A stretch of 64,000 nucleotides of DNA, taken from NCBI RefSeq assembly GCF_947507565.1, contig NC_089185.1, positions 1,860,001 to 1,924,000 on the forward strand. Direction: 5' to 3'. Position numbers and translations under genes: made by a program. The DNA comes from Oscarella lobularis (taxonomy: Eukaryota; Porifera; Homoscleromorpha; Homosclerophorida; Oscarellidae). Of the stretch, positions 1 to 10,730 are shown piece by piece; within the stretch, counting starts at the first letter, position 1; every line of letters starts with the position of its first letter. The notes under the pieces are model-generated. The model had not been told where the DNA came from and ran no database searches. It saw nothing but the letters and a program-made list of their open reading frames with translations.

Positions 1-629
1 TGTTCTGATAAAAAATTGTTTCTTTACGATGCATCTATTTCAATATTACCTTGATGGAGTTGACGGCATAAGCATTTCCGATCTGGAAGAAAAACTTAAA
101 AGATCCTTGCCATGATCGCCTCTATTTTTAAGCCGTTTTCCTCTTCCGCTATGGTGATCGTTGAGAACTATTCCAACATAGATTTTGTGTTTATTGAAAA
201 AATCAAGACAATTAATAATAAAATCCATGCCATGATTATAAACTTTATATAATTGTTTGCAAATTTTATTCGCGGTGCAAAAAAGTATTGTAAAAATTGG
301 ATTGAATTAGTTATTTTTAAACCTACGATGGCGTACTGTTTCCTTTTCATTAGAGTATAAATAAATGCCGAAATCGGAGCAATGACTAGGAGCATTAGCT
401 CTTCCGGCGTACAGACAGAGACTTCAATTTATTTTCATAATAGAAGAACGTTCTATTGGTTTACTTGCCACAAATGAGACGCATCTTCAATGGCAAACCT
501 TTTCTTGTAAAAATATGAACATTTGCATTCATGGACATGGAAAAAGACAAACATATTTGCTGATATTGCTCGCTTCTTAGACAGAGTAGTTCTTTGTGTT
601 CATTTCGTTTTCTGCTTTTTGACATAAAA
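1..629. other. No recognisable gene
   Basis: AT-rich sequence. Only short overlapping open frames are present, none with a motif I recognise. No terminal repeat, tandem repeat or RNA gene was seen. Confidence 0.6.
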
Positions 630-911
630 TTAGGCTTTGAACAAATTTAGAGCAAACAGTTCTTGCTTCTCGTCGTCAAAGGGGATTCGATTCTGTGGAA
701 GAAGTTCGTTGACGTTGTCAATCACAATGGTGATGACTCGCTGTTGACCATGCTCACGACGAAACTCTTCTGCATAACGAGAAATAGCTCCGAAGACTTG
801 CCTAAGAGCTACAAGTGGATCCGTAGCAGGGGCGTCGCGTCGATTTTTCGTTTGGCCCAGCTTAGAGGGAGAGTAGTTTTGCGCCCGCGAAAATTTTTCG
901 ACCACGCCCAC
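630..911 (-). pseudogene. ATPase-like gene fragment
   Basis: A 93-codon open stretch. Its last two thirds (about residues 33-93) read as ordered protein: a helix-rich piece, then a hydrophobic strand ending in acid (VITIVIDNVNELL), then DDEKQELFALNLF. The strand and loop resemble the Walker B region of P-loop ATPases of the AAA or NACHT type, with D followed by N where D/E is usual. No Walker A is visible and the frame stops just after the helix. The upstream third is low in information, so only an exon fragment appears to survive. No neighbour helps with function. The family call is a resemblance from memory. Confidence 0.35.
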
Positions 912-1414
912 TTGTGCAATGGACCGTTTTAGGGAGTTGTGTCCTTCTCTGACATGCGCAGTGTTCGACGGTTAATTCCTCAAATCGAGTTACTGCGTTC
1001 TCGGCTCCTTTGCGGAAATGTCCATTGATCTTCGCAGCAAGCGAGGGCGGATTACGGTAAATCAATGATTGCTCTGTAAGTACAGATGCTAGTTGGGATA
1101 TTTGTAGACGCTATCGGATTCCTAGTGGTCCGGAAACGCCTACGTCCGCCATCTTGAAAATAACAAAATCGCCGATTTCTCTTGTTTCATCGATGTCATG
1201 GCTCCGTAGTCCCTACCGCTGCAATGTTCGCATCAAGTAACAGCAATAAAATCGCTATTCTATACCAGATTCGAATAGGTCGTTGCATATCACCTATTTC
1301 CTTTTCTCGGACTCGTCATTGCGCTTCCCGGCCAATTTCTTTGCCGAACGCAACACCATCTGACGTCTGCGCGCCGCGAACGAGCCTGCGCGTTCTTCTT
1401 CGCACGTTTTCCTC

Positions 1415-3045
1415 ATGGCCACGTCCGACGAGGCTCAGCGGGATCCCTCTCGTTGGTCTGTCCCTCAACTTAGGGATTGGATCAAGCGAAAGAACCCCAG
1501 CGCTCCACTTAAGGGGAAGAAACTGGAGCTAGTAGCGCATATGAAGAGCATTATCGCGCGAGATGCTGTGGAGGCAGAGCTGGAAGCCGAGGAACGTCCA
1601 GTGGAGACGTGTGCTCCGCCGTCCCACAGTCTTCTGCCCAAAGAAAGCACAAAGATATTGAGAGGTTCCCCGTGATTGAAAGCGATGACATTGAAACGTA
1701 CGTTCGACAGTTTGGAGGACATACCAAAATGTGGAACACCGGCCAGCGATTGCTAACAAGTGGACATGTACTAGGAGTCGAGTGCTGTACCGAGTCTCAG
1801 CTTCAACGTCAGCGGATTTTGAGAGGGAAGTGCAAGCCGACCATGTGCAGTTCGCCTCCGTACCATGAGCCATTCGCTATTGTCGAAGAATCAAGCGAAT
1901 CTGATGGCGTTCGAATAGTTGGCGGCAGCTCCACCTGCAAAGCAGGACGATCTCAATCATGCGTGCATGTGGCTGCCTTTCTGATGATGGCGTCTCATCT
2001 CACTGAGAAGAGGTGCACTTCACAGCCATGTCTGTGGATCCGTCCCTCTGCTACAACATCACCTCCGTCTGTCACATTCGCAAAAGATCTCGACCACGGA
2101 AAAGTCGCCAGCGCCAAAGTTTGGTCAGGACGACTGCTCGACTTGGATGTTCTGGAATCCGTGTTTGCTGCAAACGACGTTGCAAATTCTTGGACTGCCT
2201 TCAGAGAATAGAGAGGAAGTAGCTCCAGGCTTCGAATACTGTCACTGGTTGTGGCGAACGGCGTCTTCCTATTGATCCTGTTGTGAAGCTGCAGCAGATC
2301 GCTCGAAGAAAGGGAGTTGACAACCTCGTCGTAGACGATTAAGTTGGGGCTCTATCAGTCACCAATGATGAACGGTCAATAATAGAGGAGCTCACAAGAG
2401 GACAAGGGAGTACCACTCTCTGGCATCAAGCGCATTCTATGAGAATCACCTCGTCTAACTTTGGCCTGGTTTGCAAGTACGGTGAACCACGTTAAACTTC
2501 CTCCGTCCTCAGTCAAGAGACTTGTATGTGAAGACGATCTTTCATACTTGGCGCCCATAAAATACGGACGAGCAATGGAATCTCGAGCTGTAGAAGCGTA
2601 TAAGCAATTGACTGGCTCATTGCTGGTTACAACCTGCGGCTTTTTGTTCACAAGGAACTTTCCTATTTTGGAGCTTCGCCTGACCGAATTGTCAATACGG
2701 GCAGCAGCACTGGTCTCCTTCAAGTGAAGGGCCCATTCAAACACCGATTCTCAAGAATCCGCGAAGACTGTCGTGATCCATTGTTCTGTCTTGAAGAGAG
2801 AAATGGCCAGCCGCGTCTAAAGGCAAATCATCCGTATTACTTCCAGGTAACAGGACAGATCCTGAGATGGCCGTACAGTGCGAGAGGAAATGGGCTCACA
2901 TTGTCGTATGCACGGAAATCGATAATATTTACCTAGAAGAGATTGCATTCGACGAGCAACTGTGGGAAAGATGAATGAGTGTCTTACATCGAGCTACTAC
3001 AATCAAATTGGTAAGGAAATTCTTGAACGGCTAGTCACTGAGTAG
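1415..3045 (+). pseudogene. Decayed SAP-SWIM-YqaJ exonuclease-like gene
   Basis: An N-terminal SAP-type DNA-binding motif is clear at residues 11-45 of the first frame (LRDWIKRKNPSAPLKGKKLE). A zinc-binding SWIM-like segment follows near 1930-1975 (TCKAGRSQSCVHVAA, C..C.H pattern). A YqaJ/lambda-exonuclease-like domain lies at about 2430-2930: RITSSNFGLV, then FGASPDRIV and GLLQVKGP, matching the acid and the (E/Q)xK of that nuclease family. The parts sit in different frames and several stops intervene, so the gene is dead. Multicopy SAP/SWIM/YqaJ proteins are common in cnidarian and sponge genomes; their cellular role is not settled. A second SWIM relic lies at 11754-12530. Confidence 0.72.
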
Positions 3046-3603
3046 AAGCATGTATTCACTGTCAATGTACCTATCTATACTTTCTCGCAAATAAGACGAG
3101 TCTGCAGGTTGACTAAAGCTGCTGCACCTGTTATTGCATTATCAAATGTTTGTGAGTTCGGCTAACGGTGATCAATGAATTTGAATTCTCGTATGAGCGT
3201 TACGCTATGCTGTTTTTTGTGTTTCTTGCATCATTATTTTTCACTGGTGCTAAAGGATATAACGTACCTCAGTTGCTTTTGTAGAAAATAGTAATTTTTC
3301 GAGTTTCTGACATTTCTGCTAAAACTGCCTATATATTTCACAGTTTTAAAGCAAATAATTTTGGCTCTTTTGTTCCGTATTGTTGAGTTAACCTTTCAAA
3401 GAATGCATTCATCGTTTTTTTGTTTTAGGCGAAGTAAACTGTAAGTAATTAACAAACTTCTTTTTTGGAAGAGGGCCTACAAAATGTTCTCAGCTCTTCT
3501 TTGTTGGATGAAATCTTTTAGAGTAGATAGCTCTAGACGTTTACTTCACAGTTCATTGCGTAGATTATGTGATTACAGCTGCATTACATAAGTAGACGAT
3601 TAC
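3046..3603. other. Unassigned AT-rich spacer
   Basis: No credible coding region. If the HIRAN/DDE element at 3.6-6.1 kb has a left terminal repeat, it should lie here, but I could not find one matching its right end at 6110-6135. Confidence 0.5.
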
Positions 3604-3666
3604 GTGCGTGCGCAATGCGCAAAGCGCGTGATGCTTTTGCTAGCGCGCGTTCTTCGACTCTTGAAG

Positions 3667-4510
3667 ATGTCTTCCCAAGCAATAATTCGCCTTATTTCCA
3701 CGGTTCCCGGCGCCCGTCTTCGTGATTCCTGGAATTCTCTTCGTCCTGGACTGCCGTGCTCTCTTCGTCGTCAACCTAGCAACGAGTACGACGCTAATGC
3801 CATCATTGTCCTCTCGGAGGACACCGAAATTGGTTACATTAATCGCGAAGTGGCGGCATTGCTGTCGCCAGCGATTGAGCAGTTTTGACTTGACGTATCA
3901 GGGTAAATTAGACATAGAGAACAACTAATCACCGTTATCCTTTTCTTCACTATAGACAGTTAATTGGACAACCTTTTTCAGTAGCCCAGGACAAGAGCAA
4001 AAGCTGGAAGCACCGTGCATGGCATATTCAACTTGAAATTGTTGCTCACAGTAATCGAATCTCGCGCAAGACCTGCACAGAATTTTTTGAGTCACTGAAA
4101 TCTGCTCAAATTCGCGTTTGGTGGGACAATTCTCATCCATCATACGTCCACCAAGACGCCATAGAAGAGAACTCTGTTGTTTTCCCAGCTGATTTGTTGC
4201 CAGAAGGTAAAAGCTGTGAAAAAATGATAACCTTTCAGAAACAGCCCTATCTGACGAAACTCCTTCTCTGCATGAAATTCAACATAAGGGAGGAAGTATA
4301 TCACTGGAATCGCAGATTATTTGTGCTGCCTCCGACTTTCAGTGTAAGCACTCACAATTTGTTGAGGTTAGTAATCGAGTTGTTCAAACCGACGATCCCC
4401 ATGATTGGACATGTGCTACGTGTTGTCGCGCAAGTGAACGTTCGGCTAAACGAAAGAAACTTATGAACTACTGTTGGAAGTGTGGGAACTCTCTGTATGA
4501 TGTTCAATAG
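3667..4510 (+). pseudogene. HIRAN domain plus zinc-ribbon protein gene
   Basis: Three inferred exons: 3667-3902, 3956-4206 and 4239-4510, 253 codons in all. Exon 1 encodes most of a HIRAN domain (NEYDANAIIVL, IGYINREVAALL), a fold known to bind single-stranded DNA 3' ends in HLTF and found in other DNA-repair and nuclease proteins. Exon 2 completes it and adds a segment rich in aromatic residues. Exon 3 ends in a zinc ribbon (WTCATCC, then YCWKCGNSL). The first intron is phase 2, as in the HIRAN gene of the complete copy. The second is only 32 nt, but removing it opens the zinc-ribbon frame. A TGA at 3886-3888 interrupts the HIRAN domain. An upstream ATG at 3604 is a possible alternative start. 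Confidence 0.68.
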
Positions 4511-4530
4511 GAGATGTTCAACAAATATAT

Positions 4531-5891
4531 TTAGAGTCTGCCGAAGATTCGACGGTGGGACTTGTACACCTTAACAGCACTGTCAACGGTATGACAAGTA
4601 TTCCCATCTGCATAAGCTTGCACGTACTCTCTTGTTTTACGAAAAAATCTACGTATTAGTTCTGGTGTCACCGTCATAAAAGCTTCAGGAATAGCTAATC
4701 GGAGAGAGGCAATGTTGTATTTGCAAGATTGCCTTGTCACAGCTTTCGCAGCACACCACACCCTCTCAATGGGATAGATTTCACAGTGATACTTAGGCAA
4801 AAATAGACATGTGTGACCTTTGGATGTGATGAAATTCTCAACCATTGACTTCTCCTCCAAAAAGTCTGGATGGCTTTGCAGCAAAGCTACCATATCATCT
4901 CTTAGCATGCCAGTAAGATCAGCGCCTCTTTCTTGTAGCACTGCACGCAAACCTTTAGGTCGGCCATCTTCAAACACCATCTTTTGCAGCTCACCATTCC
5001 AGCTCGTGTCACGCATGACCGGCTGTTTTAGCCCGGCTCCAACCCTCATTCTAGACGCAACAAGTGCGTCGGGAGAAAAGGCAGCGTGATTAGAACTATG
5101 GTCAAAGATGAAGACAATGTCGAAACGGTCTTTGGGATACTTGGCTTCCGCAATGGCTACAGCCACTTTCACTTAGTCGACAAATGCGTCGGATCGCCAG
5201 TAGCCATCTCTGTTACAGCCGTATTCTAGACTGATTCTGGCAGTCTGAGGCAAGACGGATTCCGGATGTTGGGATTTGTACTCTATGTACTCCTCGTCGG
5301 TGAAACCCAAAAATCCGCCAAATTCTTCAATGAAATCAGAAATCATTATACCTGATCCACGGCATTTCTTCTTTAGGAAGCTTTGATCGGGTTGGGCCCA
5401 AGCGTACTTTTGGTCATCGTTTGCTTGGAACGTTGACTCGTCGTGATACACTGTCACTAGCTGTTTAGGAGCAGTTAAATCCCATAGCAGACACGGTTGC
5501 TCTGCTCCAACAACATCACTGGGGAGAGGAGGAGCGGAATGATTTTTCTCAAGGGTCTGAAGCCACTGTACGTGCACTTTTCTGTACGAAACAACATCCG
5601 GTCTTTCGTGACCGTCTTTGTAAACACCCCTTTTGGACGTATCAGTTCTAGAAAAGCCCAAATCATGCAAAAATTTTCGTGCAGTAGTCAGTCCAATCTT
5701 TTTTGGAAAATTTTCTGCAAGTTTGCTGCTTGAAGCATCGTTTCGTTGACGTACTGCACGGGTTTATCCGTGGGCAAAATCGGAGCAGAGGCGTTGCCAT
5801 CGACATCTTCTGTAGTCGCTTTGGGTATTTTCGAACGTGCCAAAGCCATCTTGGCTTTCATTGCGTTTCGTTTACGCCACCGTGCACTCAT
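4531..5891 (-). pseudogene. IS630/Tc1-like DDE transposase, copy 1
   Basis: Cut-and-paste transposase of the IS630/Tc1/mariner type. Catalytic blocks are all visible: HDESTFQANDDQ (first D), FIFDHSSNH (second D) and LPKYHCEIYPIERVW (E). The reading is broken by an in-frame stop at about 5172 and a frameshift near 5680. Compared with the complete copy at 26943-28986, the N-terminal helix-turn-helix region (about 150 residues) is missing. The N-terminus MSARWRKRNAMKAKM is basic, like the other copies. It faces the HIRAN gene across 20 bases. Confidence 0.82.
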
Positions 5892-6109
5892 TGAGACTGG
5901 ATCGTTTACGGTAATCGTAAAAGATAACGGTCATCGCCATCATGTGACTTCTTTTGGCCAATTACGGAACGCCATGCAAGTGGTCCTAACTAAAAGCGTT
6001 ACCAAATGATGAGCACAGCACAGATGTGAAGAAAAAGAACACCATAACAACATTTCTTTGAGCAAAGAGGTAAAAACTGCTAGTCAAGTACCATATTTGC
6101 GAACAGCGC

Positions 6110-6135
6110 GTGGGCGTATATGCGCGCGCGCACTG
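6110..6135 (-). repeat. Terminal inverted repeat, right end of copy 1
   Basis: Read inward on the minus strand it begins CAGTGCG and continues into an alternating GC run. TA follows at 6136-6137, as expected for a Tc1/mariner-type target duplication. It matches the first seven bases of both ends of the complete element. Confidence 0.6.
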
Positions 6136-6137
6136 TA

Positions 6138-7382
6138 CCTACAACGCGTTCGCGCTCACTTTGCCGATTGCAAATCAATCATAATGAGATGTTTTTTCTC
6201 TTTTATCCCTTACTGTCGATACAGCTTATTAGCGGCTATCGCACGCTACTTTTACGCTGCTCTCAGCGCCAGGGGTTGTGCACCACCGCGCGCTAGGACC
6301 ACGCCCCTTTTTAAAAATCATTTTGCCGAAAAACAGTAAGTCGTACCGATACTCTTTGTGTGTCGTTTCTGTGCATTTGTACACATGAATACACCGTGTG
6401 AGTTTGAAGCCGATGACGGCTACCGTATTCAAAATTCGCTCCTCCACTTACTCCCGCTTCTGTCGTTTTGGCCTTACAGCCAAAGCGACAAAAGTATTGT
6501 TCATTGTCATTGGCATAGACATAGTAACCCTGCTTAATTTTGAGGCACCCTCCTTGCCGCTATTTTGCTGAAATAGTGCATTGTAGGAAATGGCTGGGAA
6601 AATGGACATAAGAGAGCGCCGTAACGTGTACCAGATTTTTGAAGAAATCGATTAAACCATTCCCGAATTTTCCGTTTTGAACTGAATACAGTGCGTCCCA
6701 GATTAAACCCGGATTTCTAGAACAGTGCTTCTTCTTTTGTTTTATGGCATGTTTGTGCAAAAGTATGCCATTAAGCCAGTAAGGAAATTTTCGAGAAAAC
6801 CTTGGTTAATATTGTAGCTCTCACTTCAATTTATGTTCTTATAATGATTTCAACTAGGATGTGGCCGGTTTAGACCTTGTCAATTAAGAGTATTAAAGAA
6901 AGCGTGGGTCTGCGCTACAACGTTCACGAGCTCACTTCGTAGAGAGTTAGTCCACGAAGTGAAAGTCTTTAGTCGTCTTTGCCACGAAAATGTTGCCTGA
7001 CTAGTAGGAGTTTGCAGTTTTGCAGAGCCATACATTTTGGTTACAAAACTTCACTTGGCATCTGGCGTCTATCTTACGCTTCACGACGCTGTAGCGAATT
7101 TCCGATCAAATCAACACGAGAAAGATAACGTTTTTTTCTGGCACTAGATCTTTAGTCTTGGCAGCAGATCAAGGAGAACAACCTTGCTGTAGCTGATGCA
7201 ATGACGTCGCTAATTCTTATGGTTTCTTTGCATTCCCAAAAATTAAGAAAGCGAGAAAAGCAACGACTATTTCTCTAAACGACTCACTAACGCAGGTACA
7301 GTAATTCATGACGTACTATGCAAACGCTGCGCAAAATTTTGAATTTGTTTAAGAATGGCCACCTGCGTACCCTCCTCCTGAC
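6138..7382. other. Unassigned region
   Basis: No gene recognised. At 6688-6712 a TACAGTGCGTCCCAGATT motif resembles a Tc1/mariner terminal repeat, but I found no partner for it in the window. Confidence 0.5.
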
Positions 7383-9024
7383 GTGAACAAGAAACCTAGC
7401 AAGCAAAGAGGGCTACGTTTTTTGGGGAGCCAAAGCTGTGGCCACAATTTCTCTTTTGAAGCGCAGAGAAAAAATGTGCATCTTTCTTTAGATCTTGCGA
7501 AAATTCCTGGCGTGAAAGCAAACCATGAAGCAAATATTTTTGACGTTATATATTCGTTTAGAACATGTAGAAAGCGTTCTAATGCCTTTTCAGGTTATAC
7601 AGACGTAACGATTAAATAACATTGTTTAAAAATAGGTCGTCTGTCGGCATCAGGAATAAGATCTTGCACTGTATTTAATAACAGCTTGTCAATGGAACTC
7701 GGCATTTCGTGTGACAGTACACTTTCTTACCAAACCCAATACAGTGCAGAACAACATCTCTTAAATATCGTGTACTTGAACCCCAAAGGTGTTTCGTTGC
7801 GGTATATGTTGTGTAGAAACTCTCTTCGGGTTGAGGAAACACTGGATTGGTCTCTTAGCGCGCGTAACTAGAACGAATGAAAAATTTCCCGTATCAATGT
7901 CACTGAAGATTGCGGCCAAAACGAGCGAATTGGTGGGTCGCAAACTGAGGATAACAAATGTCTTCGCTTATCCGTTCGCCAAAAAGCAGTTACCTGTGCG
8001 TTTTGCAAATTCTCCGAGGCATTTAGTCAAATCGAAGGCAATCCTGAAAATGACATGGCCTCCTCGTCGGTTCGAGCGTCATCCCAACCCCGTATCTTAG
8101 TGCCAAACCTTTCGCTTCTGGCAATGAATCTAACGGGACTCTGATGCCACGGCAATCGTCGGCGACTTTGCTTTTGGCGATCAAATTGATAATGACGTCA
8201 CAGGTAGCAGCAGCAATAATAGCTGTGTCCTGCTTATCTGATATTTTGATTTAGGCCGCTCTAGCTGAAAATAATTTTTTAGCCATTGTTCATGCACTAG
8301 TATACCCAGCCTAAAAAATTTTATTCTGATAGATCATATTTCGCCACAATAAAAAACGATTGGTTTCCAGAATTTTGTCACACTCCGTGCATAACGTAAC
8401 TGTGGTAATCATGCAAGTCATTAGTGCTATACAGTTCAAATTGTTTTTAGATTTTAAGACTATCAAATGCATGCATGTGTTGTTTAAATGACAGCCTTTC
8501 GAGCGTTTCTAGAATAAGAAAACACATTTTTCTCTGAAAAAAAATCTGCAATTTTTCCATATTTTGGGAGTGTTGTAGCGTCATCATTGGAGAAAACAGC
8601 GTCACTACAGCGATATTTTGTACTGTGAATAGTTGCATTAAAGACGCCACAGATCGGACAAGTAAACAGTTAAATTTTATATTCCATTTATCACGATATG
8701 AAATTATCTAACCTGTAAATCTCGTTGAAGCATTCAAGTAGCTAAAAGTCGTATTTTTCTGAAACTCCCTCTCTTCAATCCTCTTTTCCTTTAAATAACA
8801 CAATTTTGATTACTATTGCTAGTAGTTAGTGTGGCTCACCTTCTAGAATATTAAAACTACCTTCCAGAAATGTCTAATGGTTTAGCAAGTGGTATCTCTG
8901 GTGACGCGACGCTAAAGACTTTGCTATATTGACAAAATTTTTCTGAGCTTGGGCCAAATGCTTGAAGTACTGATGCTTGGCTTCAAATCGCATGCACCAC
9001 AAATTGATCAAAGACCCCTTCGGG
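7383..9024. other. Unassigned region with weak open frames
   Basis: Several open frames of 60-100 codons occur (for example plus strand 7789-8100), but none has a motif, a clear splice pattern or a copy elsewhere in the window. I do not call a gene. Confidence 0.45.
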
Positions 9025-9253
9025 TAGCGCAGCAGAGATCGTCGGACGCAGTGCAAGAACCATTCGGGACTGGAGGACAGATTTCATCGAACAAGGAGGC
9101 GAGTTCTCTCCGTACTTGCGCGGGAAGTATGCTCGCCCTTCATTGATTAGTCAAGAGGATGTGCGGTCTAAGGCCTCTAAGTGGACGCGAAGCAATGCTT
9201 GTGTCCGTGGCATCCCTAATATGACCCTGGCATCCTTTGCGTATAATCTTAAT
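9025..9253 (+). pseudogene. Fragment of the IS630/Tc1-like transposase N-terminus
   Basis: About 229 bases match, in inverted orientation and nearly base for base, the N-terminal coding region of the transposase at 39013-39242. This includes the segments encoding RDWRTDFIERGGEFSPY and ACVRGIPNMTLASFAYN. Both ends of the match are abrupt, so it is a recent fragmentary copy with no terminal repeats. It contains no catalytic residues. Confidence 0.8.
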
Positions 9254-9469
9254 TAACACCTATTGGTAATGTGCTTGCAGCAAATTGTACAAATAGTATT
9301 TGTACAATTTCCTGCATACACACCGAGACATTTTTCCAAACTAAAACTTATTGGTGTAGGAGCGGGTCTTTTTGTCTTCTTTTGATTCTACAGAGATCTT
9401 TCTACGAGTTATTGCTCGCTCTTTTACCCGAATTCCCGTCGCTCAGCAAGGGCTGTTGTGCGCTGTCAC

Positions 9470-9605
9470 GGAAAAAGTGTCCGGGTAAAACAGTGTCCGG
9501 CCGGCCACTTTTATCCAGTAAAAAGTGTCCAGTGGGACACTTTTATGCAGTAAAAAGTGTCCGGTCAGACACATTTTTACAGTAAAAGTGTCCCGGTCTG
9601 GAAAA
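9470..9605. repeat. Tandem repeat with internal dyads
   Basis: About four imperfect units of roughly 33-36 bases, each built from AAAAAGTGTCC and its inverse GGACACTTTT, so that each unit can fold on itself. One dyad spans about 9535-9562. Unit spacing and sequence are too irregular for a CRISPR array. Confidence 0.6.
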
Positions 9606-9841
9606 AACGTCCTGTGTACATGGTTCAAATTAGCGATCAATTTTAAGGGTCATTTGCCTTTTCCTGAGCCATTTTCTCCTTTTGCGTACCTTGCGCAGCG
9701 TGACCATTGCGCTATTCGGTCTTTCATTGCCAATAATGTTTAGAAACCTAAGAATGACGTGCGTCTTCGGCTGTGCGTTCTCTTCTGTCGTCCGGTGCAA
9801 AAAAAGATCTTAGTTGCTAAGCGAAAGTTATTTGCGCACGA

Positions 9842-10123
9842 ATGGTCACTTGGCCTACAGATAAACAAATTTTAAAGCGCGCTAAGGCACGTAATTTTAA
9901 ACTGAACAAACGGCAACAGCAGTTAAGCAAAGAAGAAAAGGTTATCCGTAAAAATTTCACCGAAAGGTACTTTTCGACCAGGGACAGTTGTTTCAGGCAT
10001 AATAATGAAGTAAATAAAATGTTCAAACAATTATATCAGATTATGATGACGCAACGGCATCGTGTGACACTGCTGCTTGTTGACCATTCCAACCCCCACC
10101 ACCCACTATTTCCGAAATATTAA
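9842..10123 (+). CDS. Hypothetical basic open frame
   Basis: A 93-codon open frame from ATG, lysine- and arginine-rich in its first half. No domain is recognised, there is no second copy in the window, and no splice signals decide the ends. It may be chance. Confidence 0.18.
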   Translation: MVTWPTDKQILKRAKARNFKLNKRQQQLSKEEKVIRKNFTERYFSTRDSCFRHNNEVNKMFKQLYQIMMTQRHRVTLLLVDHSNPHHPLFPKY

Positions 10124-10280
10124 ATTCGTTGTGTGGAGATGCGGGCCGTTGAACAGATTGATCTCAAATAAAACGGTTAAAGGGGCACTCCGCCGTTTTT
10201 AAACCTATACTATTAATGTCGTCGAACTCAACCGTTATGACTCTCATGATGGTTACAGATTTCGGAGAAACAAACGTCAT

Positions 10281-10577
10281 TTGCTCGCAAGATGGCGCCA
10301 TACAACTGATACCCAATCTTACTGGCATAAAAGGAAAACAATCGACAGCCGACGCAGAACCGGAGCTCGCAATCATAATGAGCAAGAGCACGAAATCTGC
10401 GTGATTTGCAAACACAACTGCCGGATAGTGTGTCCTTCTTGCAGACGAGGACACCTTTCCATTCCGCACACGCCGGACTTCGGTAGATGTTCCTCCTGTC
10501 CATCGATTGCGGACATAAAGATGGGTGAAGCAGACGCCTCCGCCTCTTTGATCGTTCAGAACGACACAACGGTGTAG
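10281..10577 (+). CDS. Hypothetical cysteine-rich (zinc-ribbon-like) open frame
   Basis: A 98-codon frame. Residues 34-75 hold paired cysteines (CVICKH, CPSCRRG, CSSCPS), as in small zinc ribbons. AAGATGGCGCC, a YY1-like motif, lies close to the start. The frame may be an exon of a transposon gene, but I cannot place it in a family. Confidence 0.25.
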   Translation: MLARWRHTTDTQSYWHKRKTIDSRRRTGARNHNEQEHEICVICKHNCRIVCPSCRRGHLSIPHTPDFGRCSSCPSIADIKMGEADASASLIVQNDTTV

Positions 10578-10617
10578 AAATTAGTGCAGTCAGTCTTGTG
10601 TCTAGACTTCGTCTCAT

Positions 10618-10730
10618 GACTTCGTGTTGTGCTTATACTCTCTGTTTTGTGACTACCTCTCGTAATTATACTCATAGTGTCGTGACATTGTCCCGTGCTT
10701 ATAGTCTTTGTCTTGTGACTTTGTCTTAAG
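10618..10730. repeat. 33-bp tandem repeat, about 3.4 units
   Basis: Units at 10618-10650, 10651-10683 and 10684-10716 plus a partial unit. Each begins GAC and carries TTATACTC or TTATAGTC in the middle, ending TTTTGT, GTGTCGT or TCTTGT. Spacing is exact although the units have diverged. Confidence 0.75.

Larger units (their letters stand above)
3604..6135 (-). mobile_element. HIRAN/DDE transposon, damaged copy (copy 1)
   Basis: This segment holds a HIRAN/zinc-ribbon gene on the plus strand and an IS630/Tc1-like transposase gene on the minus strand. They are tail to tail with only 20 bases between stop codons. The right end at 6110-6135 reads inward as CAGTGCGCGCGCGCATAT and is flanked outside by TA. 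It resembles the ends of the complete copy at 25770-29294 and the right end at 39866-39891. The left end is not identifiable, so the start given is only the beginning of the coding part. Both genes carry stops, so this copy is not autonomous. Strand is given for the transposase. Confidence 0.6.

Noticed and set aside
6688..6712. End of a further Tc1/mariner element (TACAGTGCGTCCCAGATT)
   Set aside because: No matching inverted end or transposase was found at a sensible distance.
7789..8100. 103-codon plus-strand gene
   Set aside because: No motif, no second copy, and an equally open frame on the opposite strand.
9470..9605. Possible CRISPR array
   Set aside because: Repeats are short, contain their own inverse, have no unique spacers of constant length, and the sequence is eukaryotic.
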